Program-made: the position numbers and the translations under genes
Shown: piece by piece, positions 18,574 to 30,993 of the stretch
How positions within the stretch are numbered: position 1 is the first letter of the stretch
Layout of the letters: every line of letters begins with the position of its first letter
Assembly (NCBI GenBank): GCA_036852015.1
Contig: JAANDG010000032.1
Coordinates: 434,001-498,000, forward strand
DNA from: Pelodera strongyloides
Lineage: Eukaryota; Nematoda; Chromadorea; Rhabditida; Rhabditidae
DNA: 64,000 nucleotides
Direction: 5' to 3'
Notes under the pieces: generated by a model
Database searches by the model: none
Told to the model about the DNA's origin: nothing
The model's input: the letters and a program-made list of their open reading frames with translations, nothing else

Positions 18574-19336
18574 AGGGAGAGGCCCACGAGAAAAAAAATT
18601 CCTTAATTTACTTGCACAGAATGTCCGGAATCTCAGAAATATTTCTGCGAAAACCGCATTTATTTGCATCATGAACTCGCAGAGATATTCTATGCTAAAC
18701 AGTTCGGCCAGGCACCGTAGTCAGAGAGGCTAAATACCTTTTTATGGTTTATATCCGTCCCTCATGGCGTGTCCATGTATGCGATTCGCACTTGCGAAAA
18801 TGACAAATGCCAGTCCATGTTCGAGTCAATGTCAATGATAAGGTCCCGCAGCGATTTTGCATCTAGTATGGATCTATTTCAAAATAGTACGGATCTATTT
18901 CAAAATAGTACTGATCTATTTCAAATAGTACGGATCTGATACACTTTCGTTGCGGGACTATGTCAAACGCGTCATTCGCATGGGCTACGGTAGGCATTTG
19001 ACATTCATGTAAAATGGCCTGAACATGGACAGGCATTTGCCATTTTCGCAAGTGCGAATCGCAAACATGGACAGGGCATCAGCATTCTTTCTCTATATAA
19101 TAATTGTTAATCGAATGAAGAACGTTACTACCATTATAACAAAGCGTTTCCAATACTGTAATGCCATAAAAGAGCAAAAATTGTGTCAGACTACGCTGCC
19201 TGGCCGAACTGTTTAGCATAGAATATATCTGCGAGTTCTAGATGCAAAGAGATGCGGTTTTCGCATAATATTTCTGAGATTCCGGACATTCTGTGCAAGT
19301 AAATTGAGGAAAAAAATTTCTCGTGGGCCTCTCCCT
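18574..19336. mobile_element. TTAA-flanked inverted-repeat element, AGGGAGAGGCCCACGAG family
   Basis: Flanked by TTAA at 18570-18573 and 19337-19340. Ends AGGGAGAGGCCCACGAG and CTCGTGGGCCTCTCCCT are perfect inverted repeats and homology continues about 150 bp inward (GGAATCTCAGAAATATTTCTG arms). The centre is occupied by a second, nested MITE (about 18766-19079). It lies just downstream of the last identified exon of the carbonic-anhydrase-related gene. No transposase is present. Confidence 0.85.
18766..19079. mobile_element. Nested MITE, CCATGTATGCGATTCGC family, copy 1
   Basis: Inverted arms GTCCATGTATGCGATTCGCA / TGCGAATCGCAAACATGGAC around a core with the repeated motif GGATCTATTTCAAAATAGTA. 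A fuller copy is at 42585-42872 and a truncated one starts at about 29436. Confidence 0.75.
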
Positions 19337-19401
19337 TTAATAATAGCGGTGTCAATCTAATAGTGCATAATCAGTAAGTCATAAAAGCCCTATCCACTCA
19401 C

Positions 19402-22400
19402 ATCGTCTCTATTGATGTGTATTGGTTGATTCATGATGATCCAAGTTACTGTCTCATCACAGCCTGGTGACGTCATACTTCCCTCGTACGTGACGTAGTC
19501 CCGAGTGTAGGGTAGCAGCTGCCAGGGACGGAGGTCGGCAAGTTCGACCCGCTGTCCTAAACGTAGAATTTATTCAAATTGTTGGAGAGTTTAAATCGAC
19601 ATTGGACCACATTGATGACCATAGCTTTTGATGGTCATAATGTGGTCCAATGTCGATTGTGTTTTGGAGCGCTCTCTTCGTTACCTTCGAAATCAGAAGA
19701 CCTCTGCCTCTAATTGGCTATTTGACTACGGTAATACTTCAGTGGAGTATCAGTATCAAATATCGGTTTCGAAAATTATCGGTTTCGAAGTAAGCATTTG
19801 CACTTTATTATAAATGTGCTGTTTTCGTAAACAATTTTCTGTTGAAGATACCAGAAAACGTTTTACTGATGCGCACCTGGAAACAGTTTTGCCAGAGATA
19901 GCTAGCTTTGTTCACTTCAATGTTCCTTGTAGTATATTTTTGCAGCGGGTAATATTCCCCACAAACCTTTATATTGCACACTGGCTGTGGCGACCGTCAA
20001 TTTGAGAAGTTCTTCGTTCGTTTCCGGGCCAAACTCAAATAAACTTGAATGACTTTAATTAGGGAAAGCTGATAACGTAGATCCGTTCACCGTTTCCAAA
20101 AAGAGAGCTTCCAGGGGACAAGAGAGTATGGCCAGCATTTGAACTACCTATAGCTAATGTAGTACTGTAGTACAATCATATAGTTTATTGAACATATTCT
20201 ATATACAATATGCAATTATTGCACGACGGCGTGGCGCTGCACGAATAAGAGTACTGACAAGTTTAGTTTACAAACGAATACAAATACGTATGAAAAACTG
20301 ACCTCAACTAAAACGCTGACTGCTGCAATACCATGTGGGGATATGAGAGCGTGAGAGAAATTGGTATACAAGTCTGTATTATAGGCCACGAGCTGAAGCT
20401 AAAAAACAATAATTTAAGGAACGAATCTAGTTATTTAATTCGATCTGAAAAGCTCAGTTGTGCCCATTATTTGCCCCAAAAAATGAATTCGAAATAGGTT
20501 CGGATTTCATTAGTTTTGGTTTGTATAAACATTTACCATAATAATACAAGTTTTTTATTTAAAAGCTGAATTATATGAAAATTTAAAATTATTTTTTTTT
20601 TGTCGAAAAATGTCATGTTTCAGTTTATCAGTAAATTGAGTGCAGAGGTATTAGCGGCCGTCCGACATGGGTGCCATTTACGGTTTAGACGTTAAATGAC
20701 ACCATTGTTGGATGAATATTTGAATAGTAGGGTAGGTACATAGGTACATTCCTTTCGGAAATAATTTCGGAAATAAAAAAAAATGATTGGTAAAATTGGG
20801 GGAACAATTAACTCATAGCCGGGAAACAATTTTGTTGAAAATGAGGTACTTGCTCGTGCACCTGTATTCTTATACTTATTTTAATGAAATTAATTAGAAG
20901 TCAATTTTTTTATAACCACTAGGACTAGGTGCACATACGTCCGCCTTATAACTATAGTTCATCATTACGCGCTTACGCGTCAGATTCAAGAATGCAGATG
21001 TTGCTGCAGAGTTGTTGCCGTATGCACAAACACCGGGAATATGCCCCCAGCACCCAGTGGGAGGTGAGAGAAAGAGAGGCATCAGAAGAATCAGAGACAC
21101 GCAGAGACAAATTCTCCCAACCAGGGAGGCTCCCACTTCGTGCATACTGCATAGGGCCACTGGAGAAAAATATTTTGATACAATTCACTGACCTCCATTG
21201 GAAATTGTCTACCATCAATTGCGTGTTCACTCCCATTATTATGCGCACGGATTCCGAAATGGATATCGATTCGTTGGATACGGTACCTGAAGTATTTTTT
21301 ATTATCACAGAATACTATCACTTTGATCGACAAGTATTCCATAAAATGATCTTTACATATCACTACTTTATCACTGTCGATACTTGATCTTTCCAATGAG
21401 GTTTTGTGGAGTTATACAGTGTTTGACGACGAGACGAAAGGAGAAATCCCTCGAAGTCTTCAGGCTAGGCAATGGGGGATTCGCCTCGATTTTCCCCGTC
21501 TCGGTGGTATTGAGTGAGTGTTGGGGCTGTATTCGAACTCGGGTCGACTGACTGCGAAGCGCGGACGTTTCCAATGGGCCACCGAGGCCCTATAGAACTA
21601 TAGGGCGAGAGTACGCTATTCCATAACCGTAGGCGGTAGGAAAGCAGAGAAATCCGAAACCTGTAGAAATTCAATGGTCCTCCAGTGAGATTAGCAGAAG
21701 GACGTCGTAGCGAGTTTCCAATCCTGACACGAGGCATCTGTCCAGTGTTAACAAGTTCAGAGAGCACCTAAACATACTAGGTTTCACGCAAGTGCACTAA
21801 AAAGATAAAGATAAAGAGTACCGGGTTATATCAACCGAATCCGCTGAAACGGTGCACCGGGGTCCGGTTCATTTCTGAAGCCGGACATACTGGCCTTTAA
21901 ACTTCAAGGAGGCCAATTTCTTCCCGGAGGCCAAAGCAAGTGCACCAACCAGCACATCTATCGTTATAATTATACTAAGTTCTGGGCTGTTTCGATGTTG
22001 AACGTATCTGGTTGATCCTGCCACTGGTACATTTCATCAGATTTGGCCTCGTTGGCTTTAGAATGGTGTATTCCAAAACCCGCTATACAGGCGTCACTGG
22101 CAGGACACATCGTTCTTTACTTATTTTTTCCATAAATATAGTGGTTTTTCAAGTTTTTTTTTCATCGTTTTAGATAGGTTTTCGTAATTTCCACAAGCTT
22201 TAAACAAGCTTTACCCACACTTATCCTGTCCACGTGTATTGGTTTGAGACTCGGGTCGAATAATAATCGATCGGGCGCTATATTGATTGGTGATTGCATC
22301 TTCCCGCTCGAACACATTGTCCAGTGGGGATGAATACCCCAGTACTCTGGTCCTGTAACGAAAGTTTTGAAACTTGGCACAATTCCAGAACTATATTTGG

Positions 22401-22816
22401 ATCAGTGCTTGAACATCCGAGCTTACGCGAAGAGTTGCATAGAGTTCCTACTGTTACACAACACAATATTTACTTACTGATTAATGACTAACTAGAAGGC
22501 TATCCAACGCCCTATTCTTACCATTAGGAACACTACTTGTGAAGCAGCGTGCACCACAGTAATAAGGCGCAAGCATCACGTTCCCTTTCAGTGCATTTAG
22601 GACTAGTTATGTAGAATAGAGGCTTATTTCAGAAGCGCAAATACTAAGAGAGAAAAATTTTTGCTGAAAAAATGGAACTGTACAAAACATAGTCTATTCT
22701 ATTCGGCACCGACCTTCAAATAACATTGTATCGTACTTCCACGGATAACTCCATTCATCGCGAGCAGTAGCGAAATTGATTCCCTCGAATACCACGAATA
22801 GAAGAGTGCCAAACAT
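19402..22816 (-). CDS. Carbonic-anhydrase-related protein (CA10/11-like), secreted, catalytically inactive; 3' end missing
   Basis: Seven minus-strand exons join in frame (252 codons): 22816-22714 (ATG; signal peptide MFGTLLFVVFEGINFATA), 22352-22219 (EYWGIHPHW, CSSGKMQSPINI, LLFDPSLKPI), 21767-21661 (VNTGQ, LTGGPLNFYR), 21286-21193 (IDIHFG, NNGSEHAIDG), 20398-20303 (LQLVAYNTDLYTN), 20033-19967, 19556-19402 (DYVTYEGSMTSPGCDETVTWIIMNQ in two pieces, ends INRDD). This is the alpha-carbonic-anhydrase fold order. Of the three zinc-binding His, H94 is Asp122 and H119 is Gln148; only the H96 equivalent (His124) remains. It therefore cannot be an active enzyme and fits the CARP group, which in animals are secreted synaptic or adhesive partners. 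The last exon (core N-x-R-P-x-Q-x-L segment) was not found in the 2 kb downstream, which is filled with MITEs. Confidence 0.92.
21390..21592 (-). repeat. tRNA-derived SINE-like sequence in CARP intron
   Basis: On the minus strand the head (21592-21524) has an A-box-like TCGGTGGCCCATTGG and a B box GAGTTCGAATAC, followed by about 130 bp of unrelated body with GGCGAATCCCCCATTGCC. Head-plus-body layout is that of a tRNA-derived SINE. No poly(A) tail is evident. Confidence 0.45.
21798..21860. repeat. Dispersed repeat AAAGAGTACCGGGTTATATC, copy 1
   Basis: The sequence from GATAAAGATAAAGAGTACCG through TATATCAACCGAATCC and GGTGCACC occurs again at 24672-24735 with few changes. It lies in CARP intron 2 (between exons 2 and 3). 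Origin unknown. Confidence 0.7.
22005..22023 (+). repeat. 18S rRNA 5'-end-like fragment
   Basis: TATCTGGTTGATCCTGCCA matches the nearly invariant first 19 bases of eukaryotic 18S rRNA with one change (TACCTGG...). The following bases do not continue as rRNA. It is a short fragment inside a CARP intron, not an rRNA gene. Confidence 0.6.
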
Positions 22817-24671
22817 TTCTGAAGACGATTACCGATAGTACTACATACAGAAAGTGATGAAACTCTGGGGGGTGCGCGGCGAAGGCACGGCGAGAAGGCT
22901 GGACGATACGCTACTGATAAATTATGTGTTTTGTCCTAGGTCCGCCAAGGCTACTCAGACATTCAAAAGGCTGGCGGAACTCTGGCAAGACGAGGTGAGA
23001 GACACGCAGTAGGCACACCAGTTTTATTTTCGCCGATCGTTGGAGTCGACTACGATAAACATAGAAATCTCAAAAATGAACATTGTTAAACGTTAGTAAG
23101 GAACAAAGTTCATTAAAAAAAGCAGAATCATATGTTGCCATGACTAAAAAAGGGGCATCAAGAAGAAACACACATCCAATGTGAAGCTCATTAGGTCATT
23201 GATACAAGGATTTTTCGCTAATTAGCGACCGAAAAGAGAGAGAGAGCAAAATATGGGACGAAAGAGAGAATTAGACGGAGAGAGCCGGCGATGATCAGGA
23301 AATAATTGGAGAGAGTATAGTGAGAGAGAGTTACAGAGCGAGAGATAGAGGTTTTGGAAAGATTGACAGGCACGCAATACACGACAATGAACTGCACAAT
23401 GCCAATTAATACCCGACGACAGAATAAGATGAGACTTCAAAAAGATACACGTTATGTTGACAAGAAAGGCTCTTCAGAAGTACACAGCAGGAGAGAGAGA
23501 GAGAGAGTAGGAGAGTGAGTGAGAGCCGGGGATAACCGTAGTTTGAAATTGAAATTTTCAACTATAAAAAAATTCAATTATAATTTTTTTATCAGCGCTA
23601 ATGCAATATAACGGCCGGTTTCTGAAATGTTTGGTGGGTAACTACCCTTATGATATAGTATGCAAATGAATATAAATAGACCAAAACGGGCAGGCGCACG
23701 TGAAACATACTTTACAAAAAAAAACAGGCTTTTAGAAACGACTTACTACATAAGATAAGAAAAGACGAAAAGGTAAAAGATCAACTACGCCTTACTGTAA
23801 TATTTTCCACGTATATTTATACGAAATTTCCTGAAATACCCCAGAAAGCACGAATTGCGTGGCATTTTTAATGCGAAAATTGTGCTCAAAAATTCGAAAA
23901 TTCTTTTCGGAAAACGCGCCACAAAATGTGTGCTCCAAGGGAAACGATTAGTTATTCAGATTTACACTGAGGGAGAGAGGGAGGGAGAGAGAGAATCTGA
24001 GAGAGAAAGAGAGAGAAGGAGAGTTTGAAAGAAGAGATAGAGAGAAAGAGAGAGAAAGGTCTGCCAAAGCTCTGCCAAAGCATTAGCAAACATTGAATTC
24101 GATAAGGTATTTATCACAAAAGTACAGGCTCTAGATATGAACCCAATAGAGCTCGAATCTAATGAGACTCTACATAATTTATGCGACATAAGTAAGTACT
24201 CCACAAGGTTACGTTTGCTAACTGTTATGTCTCTACTTATCAAACATTCCAAAATCTTTCTGTACAGGCTCTAGATATCTTGTTGTGTTGTATAGATGAG
24301 TATAGGTTATACACGTACATGGTATGATAATAAACATAGACAAAAAGAGCCCATCCTTACTGTGACGAAACTCGCGTGGTGCGCGACGACACCCTGGCGC
24401 GAAAGTTTAGCGCTGCAAAATGTAGGCACGACTACTTTATGAAAATACGAAAATTGATGCAGAACCAAATAAAAGGGTGCGCGGCTACTTTGCCCTATAT
24501 TCGCGAATGCTTAGGGCACTCGTCAAGTTTGGTGAGAGTCTGGCGAAGACTGGGCGTTGTTCGTGGCGAGATGAAGGCGCCCACTTTTTTTGTGCTCACC
24601 GCCAATAAGTGTCTTGCGTTGTATTGTACGAGTATGATCAGTGCCCTTATAATTTAACTATCAACTAAAGA
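22817..24671. other. Upstream flank of CARP gene; purine-rich repeats, no gene
   Basis: GA-rich low-complexity tracts at about 23228-23350, 23490-23525 and 23965-24058. A GGCCGGTTTCTGAAA sequence near 23612 resembles one arm of the AGCGAAATAC MITE family. A 93-codon open frame at 24376-24657 is not recognised and lacks supporting splice sites. Confidence 0.4.
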
Positions 24672-24735
24672 AAAAAAAGATAAAGATAAAGAGTACCGGG
24701 TTATATCAACCGAATCCCCAGGAACGGTGCGCCGT
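24672..24735. repeat. Dispersed repeat AAAGAGTACCGGGTTATATC, copy 2
   Basis: Second copy of the repeat seen at 21798-21860, same orientation. Confidence 0.7.
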
Positions 24736-27570
24736 CTGACCTATCAACTGTAAAAATAAAATAGGGGGTTCCACGCCCGCCAAAATATGTGCTGTATTTT
24801 ATTCCGCTTGACGAAAGATTACAGTATCGTACAATAACATGTTTTTACTTCGAAATAACAATAAACAACAAAAACACTGACGAAGGGCCTGTCCATTTAA
24901 TACAGATAATGCAAATTGTCTACCGGAACGTCGGAACGTTTTAAAGCCTCCATTTTCTCTTTCAAACTCTCAAAATTGAATTCGGGGAAAATGATTGAAT
25001 TCCACCACGAGCCGCGCACACTTTATTTAAAGTGCCTTTAAAAGGAAATTGTGCTTTTTTGGGAAGTCTGTTTGTAGAAAAAGAAGGGATTTTTTATTGG
25101 AAAAATTCCATGAGTCTACATGCTGTAGTTTTTCTTACAAATGAGTTTATCACGGACTAATTAATGATATCGGAAAAGGGACAAGGCGCAAAGTTAATCA
25201 GGTAAACTGTGAAAAGGATAAAGCAAAATTTAACAAAATCTTACAATTAGCTGGAGGCTAGAGGAATGAATGTAATGGGAGAGAGATTTAGGATGATAGA
25301 CGTCTTAGAGGATCGGGCCCAATAAAATAGTCAGCGCGAAAAAAAGATTTGGCTACAGCTTTTGCCGCGAAACCTATAATATGGTGTGCATGAGCATGAC
25401 GCATCAATTCATCAAGAACTTTCATACTTCATAGATATATTATGATGATGGATAATATAAATAAATATGCCCCTAAATATATCTTATTTATGGTTTATTT
25501 AGACAATTCGAAACCAAATTTTTCTCTGTATGATAAATTGATTTTTGATAATTTCTATGCGGCTATGCGCAGGGTCTAATTTCAAAGAACTCAAGGCCTT
25601 AATTATGCACTAATTAGCCGACTAATTGCCAAGTGAAACTGATGCTTATTGGCCTTCTTGAGATATGTGAGAATCGATGGTCAATATATGCATAATATAA
25701 TGGGGGGCGCGGAGGGACGCAATAAGTAAGGAGCTTTCAACCTAACGCGGCGAAATTAATTCGCGTGGGAAAATTATTCGAATTCTAGGGCACATATTGG
25801 TTAAAATAAAGCCCATGGGCTTTGAGTACGAAGGCACATTTTGGGCAGACATGGTTTAGTCGTCCAGTGATAGATGTGACAGGATTTTTATACTATACCC
25901 ATACCAATTGGATACTAAAATTGTAAGTTAGCGTTAGAATGATAATTTACTACGGCACATTACTTATAAATATTAGTTCAATGATGGCAATTTGTTTTCC
26001 TATATTCAACCAAGCAGTAGCAGAGTGAACGGTAACTTATGTATATAACCTATTTTTTTTGCATACAATATGGCGTGAAGTAAAGTGCACTATTTGGTAT
26101 TTTTATACATATATCGTCAATAAATTTAAAAGTTTTTTTCTGTTACCCATAAGTGAGAAAAAATAGTGAAAACACAGAAAGAAGATGAAAAAATGTAGTA
26201 AAAGAATGAACGTATACTATAAATTACCGTCACATAATTGTAGGCTCCGATGCACGAAAAAATTACGCAAACAACCAAAAATGTAAAAAGAAAAACGACA
26301 AAAAGAAGAAAAAAAAACGTGGGAGTCGTGTCTATTTTTAAAGTGGTGCGTAGAGGTGGATTGTGAGACACAATATGCTCAATCCCTCTGAATTATATGC
26401 AAATTGTGTTCCATCAAGTGCGTGTCATCTCGTATATGAAAATGGCTAATATGTTTACTTATATACTACCTACGTAGCACTGCACCCAAAATCTGTTAGT
26501 GATGTTTTCAAACTAAATTTTGTAGCATTGCGCATGCTATAAATATTTTAATTCAAAATGTTCGTTTTAAATAAATTTTACACAAAGTAATAGCTGAATA
26601 TTACGAAAATTTGACTGTGACGAATTTAGCACGAGAGGTCAGTAAATCTGAAAATACAATACAATAATGTAATCAGCGTAATCAATTACATTCACAGGAA
26701 AGTGAAAACCCCGATTCTTTCAAAAAATCCCGATTTGGCCCCGTTTTTTAAGGGACTTGATTGGGCGAAATCGGGGTTGTGGCCATGTAGCAGAATGCGT
26801 ATTATGCAAGATTTTCATGCGCGAGAAAAAAACTATGCCGTGAGCAGTATATTTTATTTTATATAAATGTTTCAAATACTAGTAGTGGGGTATAAAACTG
26901 GCAAATACAAGTAGTGTGGAGTATAAAACATATAAACCTTCGTCATTTTCATTTATTAAATTTGAACGGGGGGGGGGAAGCCACTTTATTCATTTTGTTA
27001 CACTTCTAGTGAAATAATAATAACCGTATTAAAAAAATAAATAAACATAATTACATGAGAAACAGGCTTAAATGGTGAACACTTTCCTCTGTATCTGATA
27101 ATCACTTCTTTTCATATAATATGTTTTATGTCAAAAATGATCAATTCAATAAATGTTTATCGCACTAATGAGCTGCTCCCAAACCACACGAAAATTTTGA
27201 ATAATAACAAGAAATAATATTCAAAGACTAAAAATCGCTTCTACTATACGTAATTAGCTGATGCTGCGGAAAGCAAAAATGGACGGTGCGGGAGGGAATC
27301 GAACCCTTGGCAACTGGACTCGAAAAAGCGTGAATTGATTATAAAAAGTGGTGCATAATAGAAATAGATAGATAACACAGTCAGTAATAATAAAATGCTT
27401 TATTAATAAAATAGCCATCCATATTTCAGTGTTCAATTAATACATATACCATACGACTATCGCCGCCTGACAATGAGACAGCTTTCCAATCCATATTAGG
27501 CGATTCTCTGAAGTACTCACGAAAAAGGGCATGCTTATATGAAACGTCTGAAGCGTATATGCCAAAATTC
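24736..27570. other. Intergenic, no recognised gene
   Basis: AT-rich. Contains a GAAATCGGGG-type repeat arm at 26696-26780 beginning CAGGAAAGTGAAAACCCCG, a G10 run near 26968-26977, and a B-box-bearing half-tRNA on the minus strand at 27283-27312. One end CGAAGGGCCTGTCCATTTAA (about 24889-24908) looks like a lone end of a TTAA-type element. Confidence 0.4.
27283..27312 (-). repeat. 3' half of a tRNA-like sequence
   Basis: Minus strand reads AAGGGTTCGATTCCCTCCCG followed by CACCGTCC: a complete T-arm with B box plus an acceptor-like strand. No matching 5' half is seen upstream, so this is a fragment or SINE piece. Confidence 0.4.
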
Positions 27571-27577
27571 AAATTAA

Positions 27578-28363
27578 AGGGGCAGGTTCACTACAATTTG
27601 CACCTATTTGAATGCTTTCTATTGATAGTATGGCCGAAAACCTACACAATGCGAAAATTACATAAAATTACCTTTTCTCCCCGAGGTAGGAGAGCTTGCT
27701 CAAAAAGCTAAACTACCTCGAATTTATAAAACAATTGGAGTATCGCAGCCTAGCTACTATGATATTTGTTTCCGAGCATTTCCCGCGGAAAAACCAGCTA
27801 GTTTTTTACTATTTTCCTACTAGGTTTTTAGTCGGAAAAAGCTCGGAAACGCAAAGTTTCTCGGGCCGAGCTCGGAAAATCCGCGGGAAATGCTCGGAAA
27901 CGGACAAACAGACAGCTCCCGAGCTCGGCCCGCCTATTTTCCGAGCTCGGCCCGAGAACCTCAAAGTTTCCGAGCTTTTTCCGAGAATCTTCTCGGAGAA
28001 TACTCGGAGAATCCGCGGGAAATCCTCGGAAACGCAAAGTTTCTCGGAAAATGCTCGGGATTCATTAACGGAGTAAATGGGAAATAGCGTGACAGGGTTG
28101 GAGGTGCAGAGATTGTTGTGATAGACAGAGGATGATAAAAGGGCCCTGTATCTTCTAGCGTCTCCATCCCTGCTACGCTATTTCCCACTTAACACGGCTG
28201 CGGTATTCCAATTGTTTTAGAAATTCGAGGTAGTTTAGCTTTTTGAGCAAGCTCTCCTACTTCGGGGAGCAAAGGAAATTTACTGCAATTTTCGCATTTT
28301 GACCGTCATAGGTCATACTATCAATATAAATTATAAAAAAGGTGCAGTTCGAGGTAAATCCCT
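27578..28363. mobile_element. TTAA-flanked inverted-repeat element containing a GCTCGGAAA array
   Basis: TTAA flanks at 27574-27577 and 28364-28367. Ends AGGGGCAGGTTCACTAC and GAGGTAAATCCCT, with strongly complementary inner arms (AGGAGAGCTTGCTCAAAAAG at about 27687 against CTTTTTGAGCAAGCTCTCCT at about 28239). The interior (about 27770-28065) is an array of degenerate GCTCGGAAA/TTTCCGAGC repeats, likely arms of a second, nested element. Confidence 0.8.
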
Positions 28364-28367
28364 TTAA

Positions 28368-30993
28368 TACTAAATACTAAGATTCAAATGCGCTAAGTTT
28401 GGAGAGTTGCGAAAAGTTGACCAAACGTCTGAAACGTAGAAAAACGTTGTGCACAAACAAACTCTTCTTCTTTATATAATACGAAGATTTTAGTTTGATG
28501 TTGGTAGCGTTCATTAAAATGTATTTTCAGTCTAATATAATAGTCTGTTCTTTTTCTAGACTAGAAGGCCGACATATGTTTTCATAATGAAGACGGTTTA
28601 CAACATATAATGTTAAAAAAATTAATGAACCATTATTGAGGGTTTTGTTCTGTGTTTTTGAGAATGACTAACACCCCCTCCCCTCACTGCTAACGAGCCT
28701 AATTACCAGGCATATTCATATTGCATACACATACATCAGACAAAAAATATAGGGAGAGGATAAAAAGTGATGCGGGACAGAGATTACATATTATACTATG
28801 TTTATTCAAACATAAAGAAGATTCAACAATGCATTGGTCACTTCCGTAAATAGCTGATCTAATCCTTAGGAGAGAACCATGAGCGATCCCTCCTGGCTTG
28901 GCTCAAGCCCGAAGGCGTCATCTGAAATTCGGCATCAGGTCAGGTTTAGTGAAAGAAGACATAACCATTGAACACTGTTTTATATTGTGTCACGAAACAA
29001 CTTTAAATGAAGCTAGTTCAGAATCGTGTTGAAACATTCGTGTTCTTGTTCTAAAGGACCACCCTTCTGTGGATATTAGGTGAAGGTACTTAATTTACCC
29101 TAATTGGCGATGTGGATTTGGTAAACAAGTTGTTGTCCCAGCTATCGGAATACCTGCCAGGCGAATTCGGGAAAAAGTAAGTTTTTTCTCTACGCTACAC
29201 TCCGGGAAAAGTTGCACTTTTCGCTAGCTACACTCCGAGAAAAATTATGTTTGCTTCGCACTATCACAACACGTATAACGCGACAGTGAACTGAACAAGG
29301 CTTATTCGGCTTAACCGCCAACTTAGATATTGTCATTGACGTCTTCCAAGCGTAACTCCTTGTTCATTTCTGGTAGGTTACCAGTCATGGTCACCACATT
29401 GACATCCTTCGTGTCTTCGATCTGCCTTGTTGTGGGGTTTCCATGTATGCGATTCGCACAGCGCAAATAGCAAATACCTGTCCATGTTCGAGTCGGGGAA
29501 AATAACACGGTCCCACAGCAATTTTGGGTCTAGTATGGATCTATTTCAAAATAGTACGGATCCATTTCAAATAGCACGGGTCTGATGCGGTGCTCCAAAT
29601 AGTACGGGTCTGGGGCACTGACCATGTCGAAGTGAACCTGAATAATAGTTGTATCATAGTACATGCGTACCCATAGCTAAACCTGCAATAATACCTAGCC
29701 TTTCCTGGTGTCCCATTGTTCGGTATAAGTTACGATAGCTAAACTGAAACATAACAGTTAGAACATACGAAATGCGCACCTTACCATGGTCTACCATAGT
29801 TAAAGCTGACATATAATGCTTCGTATTAACAGCGCAAGTGCATACTGAATACTACAGGGCCGTTACCTTGTGGATTTTATGTTTATGCGCTTAAAATATA
29901 CGATCCCTGCCGTCTCCCTTCCCGACCTATTAAAGACGAAAAGAAACCGATGTACCAAAATTTACCTGCGCTTTTTATGAAGATAAAATTAAGATTTTTA
30001 CTTTGTCCTACTAATGCTGATGGACTAAACTAGCAAAGGGAAATCATCGAATGTCCGCGCTACAAAAAGGGAAACCAAAGGGTGGGTGGGAAAGCAAAGA
30101 ACTAGACTGACAATCCCAAAAATTTAGTCGCGGCAACGACGCGAAAATGCAAAGTGCATGCAAATACCGTACCTTACGCGCGCGGGAGTTTGAATCGTGA
30201 GTAGGTATGATGTGATATAGCTACCCACAAACAACACTTTTGATGTGGCCTTTGTTTCCTTTATTGAACTTACTGGCTTTATTCACGAATAGCTGTCCCA
30301 TGAAAGTGTAACCGTCCCAAGATTGTCAACAGTCCCATGGCAGGGTCAAATAGAAATTTTCAGTCCCCGCAGAAGTCGTGAGCTGTCACCTGAATCGGCT
30401 CTGAATTCTAAGTTGGTCTATTCCTGAAGTTTTTGTTGTTGAAATAATAAAAAAAATCTAAAAAGCGGTGATGATATGCAATTATGCTGCGCTCATTTGT
30501 TGTGGATTTGCTCGTATTTCGGTTCAAAATTTAACGCTAAAATAAGGTGTTTAGAAAATATATTGTAAAGTGATGTACGCGGATATCCCTACATACTCTA
30601 AAGTATGTATAAGGGTGTCCCGTATTCTTTGCAAACAGTTAGTCACACTAGTGCTTATTTGAAGACCTTTGCCTATGCCTATTCTCTCGTTCCCTTCGAC
30701 TTCATTTCCACTACATTCAGTTTCATTCTCTTCTGTTATCTTATCTACATTTCATTATCGCATCAATGGTGGCTTGGCTTTAAGTCGCCAGTAACGTTGA
30801 GGAAGCTTATTTCAAACATTTTTTGCTTAGTTTCTTACATAGTTTGTTCTTTATTTGATTTTGTGATTCAATTAACATCATTCAACACACTAGGTAGTGT
30901 GTAATTATACTTGAAAATATGAACACCATTCGCGTTCCTGCTTTTATTATAACTTTCTAGCTATTTGTTTGAAGGTATTACATTGGCTTCCTC
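28368..30993. other. Intergenic; MITE fragment, possible minus-strand exon, GTCCCATG repeats
   Basis: Truncated CCATGTATGCGATTCGC MITE from about 29436 to 29640. A possible terminal exon on the minus strand at 29421-29323 (acceptor AAGGCAG, C-terminal segments DVNVVTMTGNLPEM and RLEDVNDNI, then stop) is unrecognised. Short GTCCCATG/CCGTCCCA repeats occur at 30296-30345. Nothing else gene-like. Confidence 0.35.

Noticed and set aside
21975..22040. Minus-strand CTGATGA about 50 bases upstream of CGAAAC, another possible hammerhead
   Set aside because: Only stem II (ATGT/ACAT) pairs; G10.1-C11.1 is A-C, and no strand gives stems I and III around a UH site in any order. It also overlaps the 18S-like fragment. 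Taken as chance.
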